64,000 bases of DNA, taken from assembly GCA_002027195.1 (NCBI GenBank), contig MWJO01000004.1, positions 104,550 to 168,549 of the forward strand, given 5' to 3'. This document shows positions 17,156 through 24,009 of this stretch, piece after piece. The DNA comes from Streptomyces sp. GKU 895 (lineage in GTDB: Bacteria > Actinomycetota > Actinomycetes > Streptomycetales > Streptomycetaceae). Both the position numbers and the translations under genes were made by a program. Position 1 is the first letter of the stretch, and each line of letters opens with the position of its first letter. The notes beneath the pieces are model-generated. The model saw nothing but the letters and a program-made list of their open reading frames with translations. It ran no database searches and had not been told where the DNA came from.

Positions 17156-18033
17156 CAGGCCACCCCGAGGACGCGGTTCCACGCGGCCCGGAGGCGGACT
17201 TCGGAAGCCGAGTGTCCGGCCGCGCGGAAGCGCTTGGCCATCTCGCGGTAGGACAGGGCAGGCGTTTCGCTGGTGCGGATCTCCTGGACCAGTGAGTCCA
17301 GGGCGGCATCGGTGAGCGCGGGCGCCGCTTCCAGCGACAGGGGCGTAACCGGCTCCGTGGGGCCCCACACGGGAAGCTCCCAGGAGGCTGTGACGCCGGG
17401 CGTGACGCGGCTCGTCACGCAGGTCAGCGCCCGAGAGGTGTCCTCGCCCTGCCGCGCCTCCTCCAGCGTCGACCAGGCCCCCGCGAGGGTCTTTGCGGTC
17501 TTCGCTTGGACGCGGGCGACGCGGGCGCCGGCCGTCGTGACGGCTGCAAGCCGGGTCTCCTCAGTGGCCGCCTCAGCATGCAGTCGGGCGCGGGCCACGG
17601 CTGCTTCGTCGCGGGCTTCCTGCTGGATGCCGCGGATCGCGTCCAGTGCCATCGGTGTCAGCGCGGTCCGCGCCCAGAGCCCGTGCACCAGCCACAGGGC
17701 CTTGGCGGCGACGGGCAGCCAGGCGACAGCCAGCCACGCGGCGGCGGACGTCTCGGCGGTCAGCGCGTGCGTCACCAGGACGCCGGAGGCGATCAGACCG
17801 AAGAACCAACCCACGGCAGTTACGGCGGGGTTGTGGTCGCCCTGGGCCGCGAGGCGGCGTTCGTAGGCGAGGGTGGCTAGCCAGCCACCGTCGATCCCGA
17901 GACCGACGACCAGCGCGACGGGCCACGGCACGGCCGTGCCTAGCCACATCACGACCACGGCCAGAGTGAGCACCATGGACACCGCCGTCATCGCGACGGC
18001 GGGCAACACGGTCTTGGTGGACTTGGCGCTCAT
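17155..18033 (-). CDS. DUF2637-like membrane protein with C-terminal helical/DNA-binding tail (SpdB-like)
   Basis: 292 residues. Four membrane segments occupy ~8-115 (AVAMTAVSMVLTLAVVVMWL, VALVVGLGIDGGWLATLAY, VGWFFGLIASGVLVTH, AAAWLAVAWLPVAAKALWLV). A long Ala/Glu-rich coiled-coil (IRGIQQEARDEAAVARARLH) and a C-terminal region (SYREMAKRFRAAGHSASEVRLRAAWNRV) that looks helix-turn-helix-like follow. Such proteins are annotated SpdB or DUF2637 in AICEs and Streptomyces plasmids and are linked with spread of the element through the mycelium. It overlaps both neighbours by stop/start sharing. Confidence 0.75.
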   Translation of the reverse strand: MSAKSTKTVLPAVAMTAVSMVLTLAVVVMWLGTAVPWPVALVVGLGIDGGWLATLAYERRLAAQGDHNPAVTAVGWFFGLIASGVLVTHALTAETSAAAWLAVAWLPVAAKALWLVHGLWARTALTPMALDAIRGIQQEARDEAAVARARLHAEAATEETRLAAVTTAGARVARVQAKTAKTLAGAWSTLEEARQGEDTSRALTCVTSRVTPGVTASWELPVWGPTEPVTPLSLEAAPALTDAALDSLVQEIRTSETPALSYREMAKRFRAAGHSASEVRLRAAWNRVLGVA

Positions 18034-18332
18034 GCCGCCGCTCCCGTCCCCGGCCGGGGGCCGCTCGCGGCGCGCAGGAACGGCACGGTGCGGGTGAGGG
18101 CGTCGGCGTACAGGCAGTCCCAGGCGGCGATGTCGTCGCCGTCGTCGGCCTGCTCGCGTAGGTCGGCGAGGACGTCGCGGGCCGCGTCCTCGCGGGCCGC
18201 CCGCTCGGTGTCCGTCTCGGACTGAAGCGGGCCCCGGAACAGCTCGACGTCGATACCGAGCGCCAGTTCCGCGAACTCCTCCTCGCCGTACGCCTCTTGG
18301 GCGCCGACGAAGGTACGCATGGTGGATCGCAT
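18030..18332 (-). CDS. 100-residue acidic hypothetical protein
   Basis: ATG 18332 has an AGGAG site nine bases upstream. The product is acidic and helical (EEEFAELALGIDVELF, ARDVLADLREQADDGDDIAAWD). It ends overlapping the DUF2637 gene start by ATGA. It is the first gene after structured leader copy B, so it may start a transcript or a translational unit. Function unknown. Confidence 0.65.
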   Translation of the reverse strand: MRSTMRTFVGAQEAYGEEEFAELALGIDVELFRGPLQSETDTERAAREDAARDVLADLREQADDGDDIAAWDCLYADALTRTVPFLRAASGPRPGTGAAA

Positions 18333-18370
18333 GGTGGATCTCTCCTGTCAAGGATGTGAGGAAGGGACCA

Positions 18371-18405
18371 GGGCGGTCGCGGTCTTTGGCGAGAGGCGAC
18401 CGCCC
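18371..18405 (-). promoter_or_regulatory. Structured leader element, copy B
   Basis: The stem 18371-18380 with 18396-18405 and the 15-base loop are identical in sequence to copy A over 35 bases. It lies 39 bases upstream of the ATG at 18332, with GAAGGGAC between, as in copies A and C. Confidence 0.6.
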
Positions 18406-18419
18406 CGAGAGAACGGGGG

Positions 18420-18878
18420 TCAGACGGTGGCGATGATCAGCGCCGCGATGAGCAGCCACAGGTGGTGGAAGGACTGGTCAAGGGCGTAGGCGCCGGTGCC
18501 GATGTGCGGGTTGTCGTCGCGACCGGCCCGCGGGGCACCCAGCCGGTAGAACTCGCCTTTGCCGGTGACCTTGGCCAGCCACGCGAGCGTGGTGCGCCGG
18601 TCAGCCCACCAGTGCGAGGCCGCGTCGAGGGCGAGGCCGCCCGCGACGCCGGGCACCGACAAGTGCAGGTTCAGCAGCCAGGCGACCGGCAGCAGTACGG
18701 CGAGCTTGGTGAGCGTCAGGGTGGCGACGTGCCGGGCGTCGGCGAGGCGGCCGACCGAGCCGGGACGGCCCTTGGTGAGGGACTGGTGCGAGGTCTGTAC
18801 CCAGTGGTCGCCCACGCTGTGGGCGACGTACAGGGCGACGAACACAGCGGCGAAGACGGTGGCTTCCATGGCGGTCAC
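18420..18878 (-). CDS. DUF3307-like integral membrane protein
   Basis: 152 residues with GTG start at 18878 overlapping the stop of the upstream small gene (GTGA). The N-terminal membrane segment contains AVFVALYVAHSVGDHWVQT, and the later SHWWADRRTT and YALDQSFHHLWLLIAAL segments have the conserved Asp/His pattern of the DUF3307 family of small membrane proteins. It probably has three to four membrane helices. It lies in the AICE transfer region, and a role in spread is plausible but unproven. Confidence 0.7.
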   Translation of the reverse strand: MTAMEATVFAAVFVALYVAHSVGDHWVQTSHQSLTKGRPGSVGRLADARHVATLTLTKLAVLLPVAWLLNLHLSVPGVAGGLALDAASHWWADRRTTLAWLAKVTGKGEFYRLGAPRAGRDDNPHIGTGAYALDQSFHHLWLLIAALIIATV

Positions 18879-19104
18879 CGGCTCGCGTCGCGCGTCTGAA
18901 CCAGCTGGATGGCCAGCCGGGGGAAGTCGGCGACGCCGTCGAAGTCCGCGAACGTCACACCGTGCGTCTCGGCCGCCTGGATCATGTCCCGCAGCACCGA
19001 CGCGGCGTCCGCCGTCTGCGCGGCGTCGGCCGGTAGCCGGGGGCGAACTGGGCGGCGGCCGACGCGATGCGGCGGGCGATGTCGTTCAGGTCGTGCTGGT
19101 CCAT
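18875..19104 (-). CDS. Small hypothetical protein (frameshifted in this sequence)
   Basis: ATG 19104 with an AGGAG site opens MDQHDLNDIARRIASAAAQFAPGYR. The frame then continues sensibly only after a one-base correction at about 19030 (apparent GGGCC to GGCC), giving ADAAQTADAASVLRDMIQ and TFADFDGVADFPRLAIQLV, and ends with a TGA overlapping the GTG of the DUF3307-like gene. The corrected product is about 76 residues. No known family. The clean ribosome site and stop/start overlap argue it is a real gene. Confidence 0.6.
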
Positions 19105-19157
19105 GGTGCGTCCACTCCTTGAGCAGGCGGGAAGAGTCGGGAGAGGCTGGCCGTGGG

Positions 19158-19967
19158 CTAGCTGATCTGAACGGAGCCGCTGGTGACCCTGCGGCGGACG
19201 TCCAGGTGCGCCGCGCCGGTGATGCGCGCGTAGCCGGAGGTGGCGTTGACGGAGAGGCGGCCGGTGGCCTGTGCGGTGGCAGCCATCTGGACGTTGCCGG
19301 AGGTGAGCGTCAGCCGGGCGTCGTGGCCGCTGTAGGCGCCGATGTTGAGGTTGCCGGAGGTCAGGTTCACGTCGATCGGGCCGGTGACCTCGCAGACGAT
19401 GACGCTGCCGCTGGTGATCGTGGCGTCCAGGTCGCCGACGCGGTCAGCGGCGAGGGTGCCGGAGGTGCCGTCGTACTCCAGCCGGGCCAGGGTGCCCCTG
19501 ACCACGGTGTCCGCGCTGTGCGTGCGGATGAGCATCACGGACTTGGCGGGCAGGTGGAGTTCGGCGGTGATCGGGGTGACCGCTTCACCGGCCGGGCCGG
19601 TGGCGGTGACCTCGCGGCCGTTGACGAAGACCTTGCCGCCGCCGTGACCGCTCACGTAGACGTTGCCGCCCACGATCTGCACGCCGCCGCCGGAGAACGT
19701 GACGGTATTCCTGCCCGTGCGGATCGTGGTGCTGCCGCCGAAGCCTCCGGCGAGATCCGGGACGCGGATCGAGAGGTTCTGCCCGTTGAGGCGGACGGCG
19801 GTGTCACGGATCGCGTCGGCCGACGGGCCCGAGGTGGCCTCGGTCTTCAGCACCACCTGCGCCTGCTTCAGCGCCGGGTCGACGACGACGCGGATACCGC
19901 CCGTGTTCATCGTCAGGTCCACGGCGATCGGGCCGATGACGTCCACGGGAATCGTGCGCTCGGTCAT
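19158..19967 (-). CDS. DUF4097 beta-repeat protein
   Basis: A 269-residue protein made of short repeated beta strands with the xTSGSVxI signature (ATITSGSVIV, VNLTSGNLNIG, LTLTSGNVQM, VNATSGYARI, RRVTSGSVQIS), matching DUF4097, a predicted beta-helix or beta-sandwich repeat family. There is no signal peptide or membrane anchor, so it is probably cytoplasmic. It is the first gene of the long minus-strand AICE operon, just downstream of structured leader copy C and divergent from the KorSA-like repressor. Role in the element unknown. Confidence 0.8.
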   Translation of the reverse strand: MTERTIPVDVIGPIAVDLTMNTGGIRVVVDPALKQAQVVLKTEATSGPSADAIRDTAVRLNGQNLSIRVPDLAGGFGGSTTIRTGRNTVTFSGGGVQIVGGNVYVSGHGGGKVFVNGREVTATGPAGEAVTPITAELHLPAKSVMLIRTHSADTVVRGTLARLEYDGTSGTLAADRVGDLDATITSGSVIVCEVTGPIDVNLTSGNLNIGAYSGHDARLTLTSGNVQMAATAQATGRLSVNATSGYARITGAAHLDVRRRVTSGSVQIS

Positions 19968-20006
19968 GGAGAACTCCAGGAAGTCGAAGGGACGTGCGAA
20001 GTGCCG

Positions 20007-20042
20007 GAGCGGTCGCGGTCCTTGGCGAGAGGCAACCGCCTC
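20007..20042 (-). promoter_or_regulatory. Structured leader element, copy C (degenerate stem)
   Basis: Matches copies A and B across about 36 bases, with the loop differing at one position and several stem changes that weaken pairing. It lies 40 bases upstream of the DUF4097 start, with GTCGAAGGGAC (19983-19993) between, identical to that near copy A. Confidence 0.5.
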
Positions 20043-20307
20043 GGTTGAGGCGAGGGATGGACCCTCGCGAAGGTTCTGCGCTTGTCAGATCACGTGATGC
20101 CGTCACCGCCGCGGAGGGCGGATCAGGGCAGGTCACCCGGCCCGACATGGGTGGTCGGGGTGGTGACCCGCACCCATCGACCACCCGTGTGCAGGTGGCT
20201 GGGTCGGCACTCTGTTGAGTTCTTCGCAGCGCTGAATCCGGGCCTTACTTCCGGGCACTGACACGGCCGGTGAAGCCCTTTCGGGCCCCGCGTTCCGGCG
20301 TAGCTTA

Positions 20308-20327
20308 AGATTGACCTAGGTCAATCT
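20308..20327. promoter_or_regulatory. 20-bp perfect palindrome, probable operator of the GntR repressor
   Basis: AGATTGACCTAGGTCAATCT is a perfect palindrome 64 bases upstream of the GntR gene. KorSA of pSAM2 is known to bind short sites in its own and the pra promoter. This site has the right place and symmetry for autoregulation. Confidence 0.7.
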
Positions 20328-20358
20328 GTGTGTCAAGAGGGTGCGGCGGAACGCGGTG

Positions 20359-20378
20359 AGATTGACCTAGGTCCGGTT
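20359..20378. promoter_or_regulatory. Second operator half: AGATTGACCT followed by degenerate arm
   Basis: The left arm AGATTGACCT and the central AGGTC repeat the 20308-20327 palindrome, while the right arm has diverged (CGGTT). Centres are 51 bp apart, about five helical turns. It lies 13 bases before the GntR start, where a bound repressor would block transcription. Confidence 0.6.
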
Positions 20379-20390
20379 ACTCTCGAAGGC

Positions 20391-20786
20391 ATGGATCAGA
20401 GCCCCGAAGTGCCCAAGCCCAAGCCGACGGCCAAGGAGATTGCGGCGGACTTCCGCGCAAAGATCACGGGCCCCGATCGCGAGTACAGCGCGGGGAAGCA
20501 GCTCCCAGCAGCTCGCGCTCTCGCCAAGAAACTCGGCGTGCAGCTCATGACCGTTCAGAGCGCGTACGGCCAACTCCGCGACGAAGGGTTGATCCTCACT
20601 CAGCAGGGGCGCGGGACGTTCGTTCGCGACCCTGCGGCACCCCTGGGTACCGAGCGGGGCAGCAGCCCTGCTTTCGCGGCCCTGGCCGCTGAACTCAGCA
20701 CGATCCATGACGCTCTCCAGACACTCGGGGAGCGGCTTGATCGGCTTGAGCGGCTCGTGGGTAGCGAGACTCCACCCTCGTCGTGA
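20391..20786 (+). CDS. GntR-family repressor, KorSA-like
   Basis: 131 residues from ATG 20391. The N-terminal winged helix-turn-helix (KEIAADFRAKITGPDREYSAGKQLPAARALAKKLGV...QSAYGQLRDEGLILTQQGRGTFV) is typical of GntR proteins. The remaining ~55 residues form a short helical, leucine-rich dimerisation tail (LSTIHDALQTLGERLDRLERL) with no ligand domain, as in KorSA. It is the only plus-strand gene of the element and reads away from the transfer operon. It probably represses transfer and replication genes through the AGATTGACCT sites. Confidence 0.85.
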   Translation: MDQSPEVPKPKPTAKEIAADFRAKITGPDREYSAGKQLPAARALAKKLGVQLMTVQSAYGQLRDEGLILTQQGRGTFVRDPAAPLGTERGSSPAFAALAAELSTIHDALQTLGERLDRLERLVGSETPPSS

Positions 20787-20925
20787 GGTCATCCGCACGC
20801 CTCAGCAGGTCTTCGACCCTGATGCGTGCCTCCCTCAAACTCGCTTTGATCAAAGCGAGTTCAGCAGGAGTAATGCATTCCAGCTCGCCGCTTCGCTCAT
20901 TGATCCCTGGCATGGCAACGAGCAT
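20695..20925 (-). CDS. Small hypothetical protein antisense to the end of the GntR gene
   Basis: Up to 76 residues, with a plausible start at the internal ATG 20913 (MPGINERSGELEC). The segment ELECITPAELALIKASLREARIRVEDLLRRADDLT looks like genuine helical protein. However, 92 bases overlap the GntR coding region on the other strand, so the call is tentative. A terminator-like hairpin lies just upstream at 20943-20969. Confidence 0.4.
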   Translation of the reverse strand: MLVAMPGINERSGELECITPAELALIKASLREARIRVEDLLRRADDLTTRVESRYPRAAQADQAAPRVSGERHGSC

Positions 20926-20942
20926 GTAGCCGTGAACAGCGG

Positions 20943-20969
20943 AGGACCCGGACAGAGTGTCCGGGTCCT
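20943..20969. terminator. Hairpin terminator, core shared with 22903-22959
   Basis: A perfect 12-bp stem (20943-20954 with 20958-20969), 3-base loop, followed by CTTT. It ends the flavoprotein transcript. The stem core GGACCCGGACA/TGTCCGGGTCC is the same as in the long hairpin at 22903-22959, so the two hairpins bracket the XRE/flavoprotein pair. Confidence 0.7.
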
Positions 20970-21002
20970 CTTTCCTTGCAGCTCAGGAGGGTTGACGACT
21001 CG

Positions 21003-21566
21003 TCACCGAGTGGCTTCGTCCACGGCGTCCAGGACTGCGCCCCAGGGGAGTTCACGCCCCGCCGGCGCCTCGCGAGGCTCGTACAACGGCCACACGTCCG
21101 GGTCGTCGATGATGCGTACGCCCCCAGTCCGCAGGGTGTCGATGTGGTGCTGCCACGCGGGGTGGCGGGCGTGCGCCGCGTTCACCCGAGGGAAGACGAC
21201 GACCGGCAACCCGAGGGTGCCGATTGCTTCGCCCACTTGAGTCAGAGCCTGGTTGTCCATCAGGCCCGTGGCGAGCTTGGCAACCATGTTGGCCGATGCG
21301 GGGGCTACGACGTAGCAGTCAACCGGTGGGTGCGGTCGTGCCTCGCCAGGCAGGCGCGGTTCGTCGCGCACGGGCAGTCCGGTCAGCTTCTCCAACCGCT
21401 CGACCTCGCCGCTCATCCGTAGCCACTGACCTGCGGTCGGTGTAAGAGTGACAGCCACCTGCCATCCGCGCTCCATCGCGGGCTCAACCAGACCAGAACG
21501 CAGCGCCTCCACGCCTCCGGCCGCCGACCCGACGACTCCAAGCACCCCACGCTTGCTTGAACTCAC
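21003..21566 (-). CDS. Flavoprotein (HFCD / phosphopantothenoylcysteine decarboxylase-like)
   Basis: 187 residues from GTG 21566, which overlaps the stop of the XRE gene (GTGA). The Rossmann-type start GVLGVVGSAAGGVEALRSGL, the VAPASANMVAKLATGLMDN segment and the PRVNAAHARHPAWQHHIDTLRTGGVRI region match the HFCD flavoprotein family (Dfp, EpiD, MrsD), which bind FMN and oxidatively decarboxylate cysteine thiols or reduce small molecules. The substrate is unknown. Tight coupling to an XRE-TPR regulator is a recurrent pair in streptomycete mobile elements and genomes. Confidence 0.85.
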   Translation of the reverse strand: MSSSKRGVLGVVGSAAGGVEALRSGLVEPAMERGWQVAVTLTPTAGQWLRMSGEVERLEKLTGLPVRDEPRLPGEARPHPPVDCYVVAPASANMVAKLATGLMDNQALTQVGEAIGTLGLPVVVFPRVNAAHARHPAWQHHIDTLRTGGVRIIDDPDVWPLYEPREAPAGRELPWGAVLDAVDEATR

Positions 21567-22798
21567 TGCACCGCCCTGCACCGTTGAGCCATGACGAACA
21601 CCTCGGACGATCGCGAGCCGCCGGTGACAGGTGATTGCTTGATCAGGTCCCGCAGCGTCTCGCGCACCCTTGGATTGTTGCGTACGAGCTGCGGGGATGT
21701 GCGTTCGGCCGTGCGGAGTTCGGTGAACGCCTCATCGCCCTGTCCGTTGAGCGAGAGGGCGCGGGCGAAGTCGATGCGGTGCGACACGCTGCGTTCCTGT
21801 GGCATGTGGTCGACGTTGATCCGTCCGTGTTCCACCACGTACGACACGTTGTCGAGGTCCAGCTCAACCGACAGGCGGTGAAGCAGGACGTTCGTGGGAC
21901 CGAAGCCGGTCTGCCAGTAGTTCTCATCCGAGCCGAGGTCATCCGCGAGTTCCTCGGCTTGGTCCAACAGGCCTGTTGCGGTGGGCCGGTCCTGGTGGCG
22001 AGCCGCCGCGACAGCCGCCCGCAGATGAATCATCCCCAGCAGACTCAGCGCCGCAGGGTCGTTGTCGGTCACTTGAGACGAGAGCCATGCGGCGGCCGTG
22101 TTGCCCAACTCCAACGCGTCGTCGTACCGGCCGTTGGCCAGCAGGGCGTGCGTGCCGGACCGTGCGGCGGACGCCAGCACGAGCGGGTCGTCGGACTCGT
22201 CTGCGGCACGCATCGCACGCTCCGCAGCGAGCCATGAGATGTCCGACTCACCGATCTTCGCGAGGGTCGTCGCTGCGAGGTGATGGGTGCGGGCCGACAC
22301 GGCCCAGCAGTCGCTACGATCCTCCCCGCGCCGTGCAGCTCGCTCCTCCAACTCCTGCGCAGTCTGGAGCAGCGCGGGAAGCGCGGCGATGACACTGCCA
22401 AGTCGCCCACCCTGGTAGTCGTTCCAGGCTTGTTCCACACGCACGGCCGCTGGCGCCGGCGTGGGGAGCTGCACCTCAGCTTCGGGGCCGAACAGCAGAC
22501 GAGACAGGCGGCGCGGGCTCATGAGCGCGTCGCGGACGGCCGGAACGTCGTCCTGCTGCTTCTCGTCCTCCATGAGGACGGTCTGACCGAGCAGATCCCC
22601 GAGGGGCACGCGCAGGATGCGCGCCAACTCCGCGAGCATGTCGATCCGGGGAGGCTTCCGGCGCCCCGTCTCGATCTTCGCCAACCAGTCGGTGCTACGC
22701 CCGACCAGGCCAGCGAGCACCTCTTGCGTGTAGCCGCGACGCTTCCGGTAGAACGCGATGCGCTCACCGATGCTGAGGTGATCTCCAAGACCACGCAT
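21563..22798 (-). CDS. XRE-type helix-turn-helix regulator with C-terminal TPR-like repeats
   Basis: 411 residues from ATG 22798 (AGGAGG site 11 bases upstream). Residues ~9-65 form a lambda-repressor-type HTH (SIGERIAFYRKRRGYTQEVLAGLVGRSTDWLAKIETGRRKPP). The rest is an all-helical tetratricopeptide-like array (~120-400). This resembles the streptomycete regulators that sense small signalling peptides or metabolites. Coupled to the flavoprotein by GTGA. It may regulate the pair or the neighbouring defence genes, but no direct evidence shows this. Upstream lies a 27-bp hairpin that isolates it from the TIR gene. Confidence 0.85.
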   Translation of the reverse strand: MRGLGDHLSIGERIAFYRKRRGYTQEVLAGLVGRSTDWLAKIETGRRKPPRIDMLAELARILRVPLGDLLGQTVLMEDEKQQDDVPAVRDALMSPRRLSRLLFGPEAEVQLPTPAPAAVRVEQAWNDYQGGRLGSVIAALPALLQTAQELEERAARRGEDRSDCWAVSARTHHLAATTLAKIGESDISWLAAERAMRAADESDDPLVLASAARSGTHALLANGRYDDALELGNTAAAWLSSQVTDNDPAALSLLGMIHLRAAVAAARHQDRPTATGLLDQAEELADDLGSDENYWQTGFGPTNVLLHRLSVELDLDNVSYVVEHGRINVDHMPQERSVSHRIDFARALSLNGQGDEAFTELRTAERTSPQLVRNNPRVRETLRDLIKQSPVTGGSRSSEVFVMAQRCRAVQ

Positions 22799-22902
22799 GA
22801 TGTGCTTGCCTCCTACAGAGTGTGGGGCCCGTCTCACGGTACAGAGCCGGTGACGGAGCAGGTAGTTGGCCGCGGCTCGCAGTAGGGCCAGAACAAGGGT
22901 GA

Positions 22903-22959
22903 GTGACTCGTGGCGAAGGGACCCGGACAAACTGTCCGGGTCCCTTCGCCACGAGTCAC
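22903..22959. terminator. 27-bp perfect hairpin between the TIR gene and the XRE gene
   Basis: Bases 22903-22929 pair perfectly with 22933-22959 around a 3-base loop, an unusually long stem. It separates the TIR/macro transcript from the XRE gene on the minus strand and marks the sharp change from GC-rich to lower-GC DNA. Confidence 0.75.
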
Positions 22960-23058
22960 CTAGGCAGCAAATGGCTCGACCAGAGAATTGGGCCTAATTT
23001 TCGAGTTCCAATTTCTCTCCGGTTGAGGAATTTTGTTTTTTAGAGCGTGCGCAAGAAG

Positions 23059-23985
23059 CTAAAATGGCCAATCATGCTTATATGACTTCTTATCTGTTCC
23101 TTGAATGATTACGCTACATCGGGTTTCATTGGCTAGCACCTCCACCGTATGCCGGAATTCAGCGATAGCGACTGCGTCGCTATCTGGAAAATTCTCGACG
23201 GCCGCAGTAAGGGAGTCGCTCCCAATGGTCACCCGCCCAACACCATACTTCTCCAATAGCTTGAAAACTAGGTCTGCTTTCCGGCGCTCTTCTTCCTCTG
23301 CGACGCCCCTCGCGCTTCGTGGGGGGAGAACGCCCCGCCCCTCTCTCGATTCCGCCACATCCTGCGTAACTCGTCCGAGGACATCGATTGACCTCTCAAG
23401 TTTCGTTAGCCTCCTATCTTGCTGGCGAGCTAGCAAGAGCACTTCGTCCAGACGATCGTCCGCTGTCCTTTTTTGAGTCGTTTGATCCTCCCCGGGTTTT
23501 TCTTGTGATGTGATCCGAATAAGTTCCTCCTGCAGGCTAGGCCAATTTTGCTCGAATGAACGAACTAGGCGATCAGGTGCAAGCGCCGAGTCCCCCAATC
23601 GTTTGTTGATGTCGGACACTAGCTTGAAGACTTCATCTCGGTCGGTGCTGATCGTCATCTGAAATTGCGAGAGTGGCCCCGTGACCTGCGCTTTCTCAAT
23701 GTCCAGTAGTAGAGGAACCACCATCGACTCTTCGAGTACCTTAGATAGGGCTCCGGCCTCGAAGTGCACCCACTCAGATCCTTTGCTTTCAGGAGTCACG
23801 CAGACGATTCCAAAGTTGCACCCCGACAGTTCGTCGGCGATGCTCGGGAGTGGGCGTGATCCTTGTGAGATGCTTTGGGACGAAACCCAAGGATCAATCA
23901 CTTGGATTACATCGGGAAGCCAATTCTGCAAGAACTCCGCCATTGCTTTGGCGCGTTCTCCGGACCAGCTGAGGAATACCTTCAT
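23059..23985 (-). CDS. thsB: TIR-domain protein, probable ThsB of a type II Thoeris-like defence system
   Basis: 308 residues with a GAAAGG ribosome site. The N-terminal ~135 residues are a TIR domain: KVFLSWSGERAKAMAEFLQNW (beta-A and alpha-A), DPWVSSQSISQGSRPLPSIA (BB loop) and FGIVCVTPESKGSEWVHFEAGAL, where Glu76 in FEAG is the expected NAD+-hydrolase catalytic glutamate. A heptad-rich stretch (RLDEVLLLARQQDRRLTKLE) and a charged C-terminal domain follow. In type II Thoeris the TIR protein senses phage and makes a nucleotide signal (His-ADPR has been reported) for the macro-domain partner. Here that partner is encoded 24 bases upstream. Base composition is visibly lower in GC than the rest of the element. 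Confidence 0.85.
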   Translation of the reverse strand: MKVFLSWSGERAKAMAEFLQNWLPDVIQVIDPWVSSQSISQGSRPLPSIADELSGCNFGIVCVTPESKGSEWVHFEAGALSKVLEESMVVPLLLDIEKAQVTGPLSQFQMTISTDRDEVFKLVSDINKRLGDSALAPDRLVRSFEQNWPSLQEELIRITSQEKPGEDQTTQKRTADDRLDEVLLLARQQDRRLTKLERSIDVLGRVTQDVAESREGRGVLPPRSARGVAEEEERRKADLVFKLLEKYGVGRVTIGSDSLTAAVENFPDSDAVAIAEFRHTVEVLANETRCSVIIQGTDKKSYKHDWPF

Positions 23986-24009
23986 CGTAGCCTTTCAGGG
24001 TAGGTGTAA

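Larger units (their letters stand above)
19968..20390. promoter_or_regulatory. Divergent control region of the AICE transfer operon and korSA-like gene
   Basis: This 423-base region contains no gene. It holds structured leader copy C (20007-20042), several short inverted repeats around 20110-20200, and two KorSA-type palindromes (20308-20327 and 20359-20378) placed to control both directions. Confidence 0.6.

Noticed and set aside
23059..23985. TIR protein as a CBASS, Pycsar or short-Argonaute component
   Set aside because: No cyclase, nuclease or Argonaute gene is adjacent; the only partner is the ThsA-type macro-domain protein.
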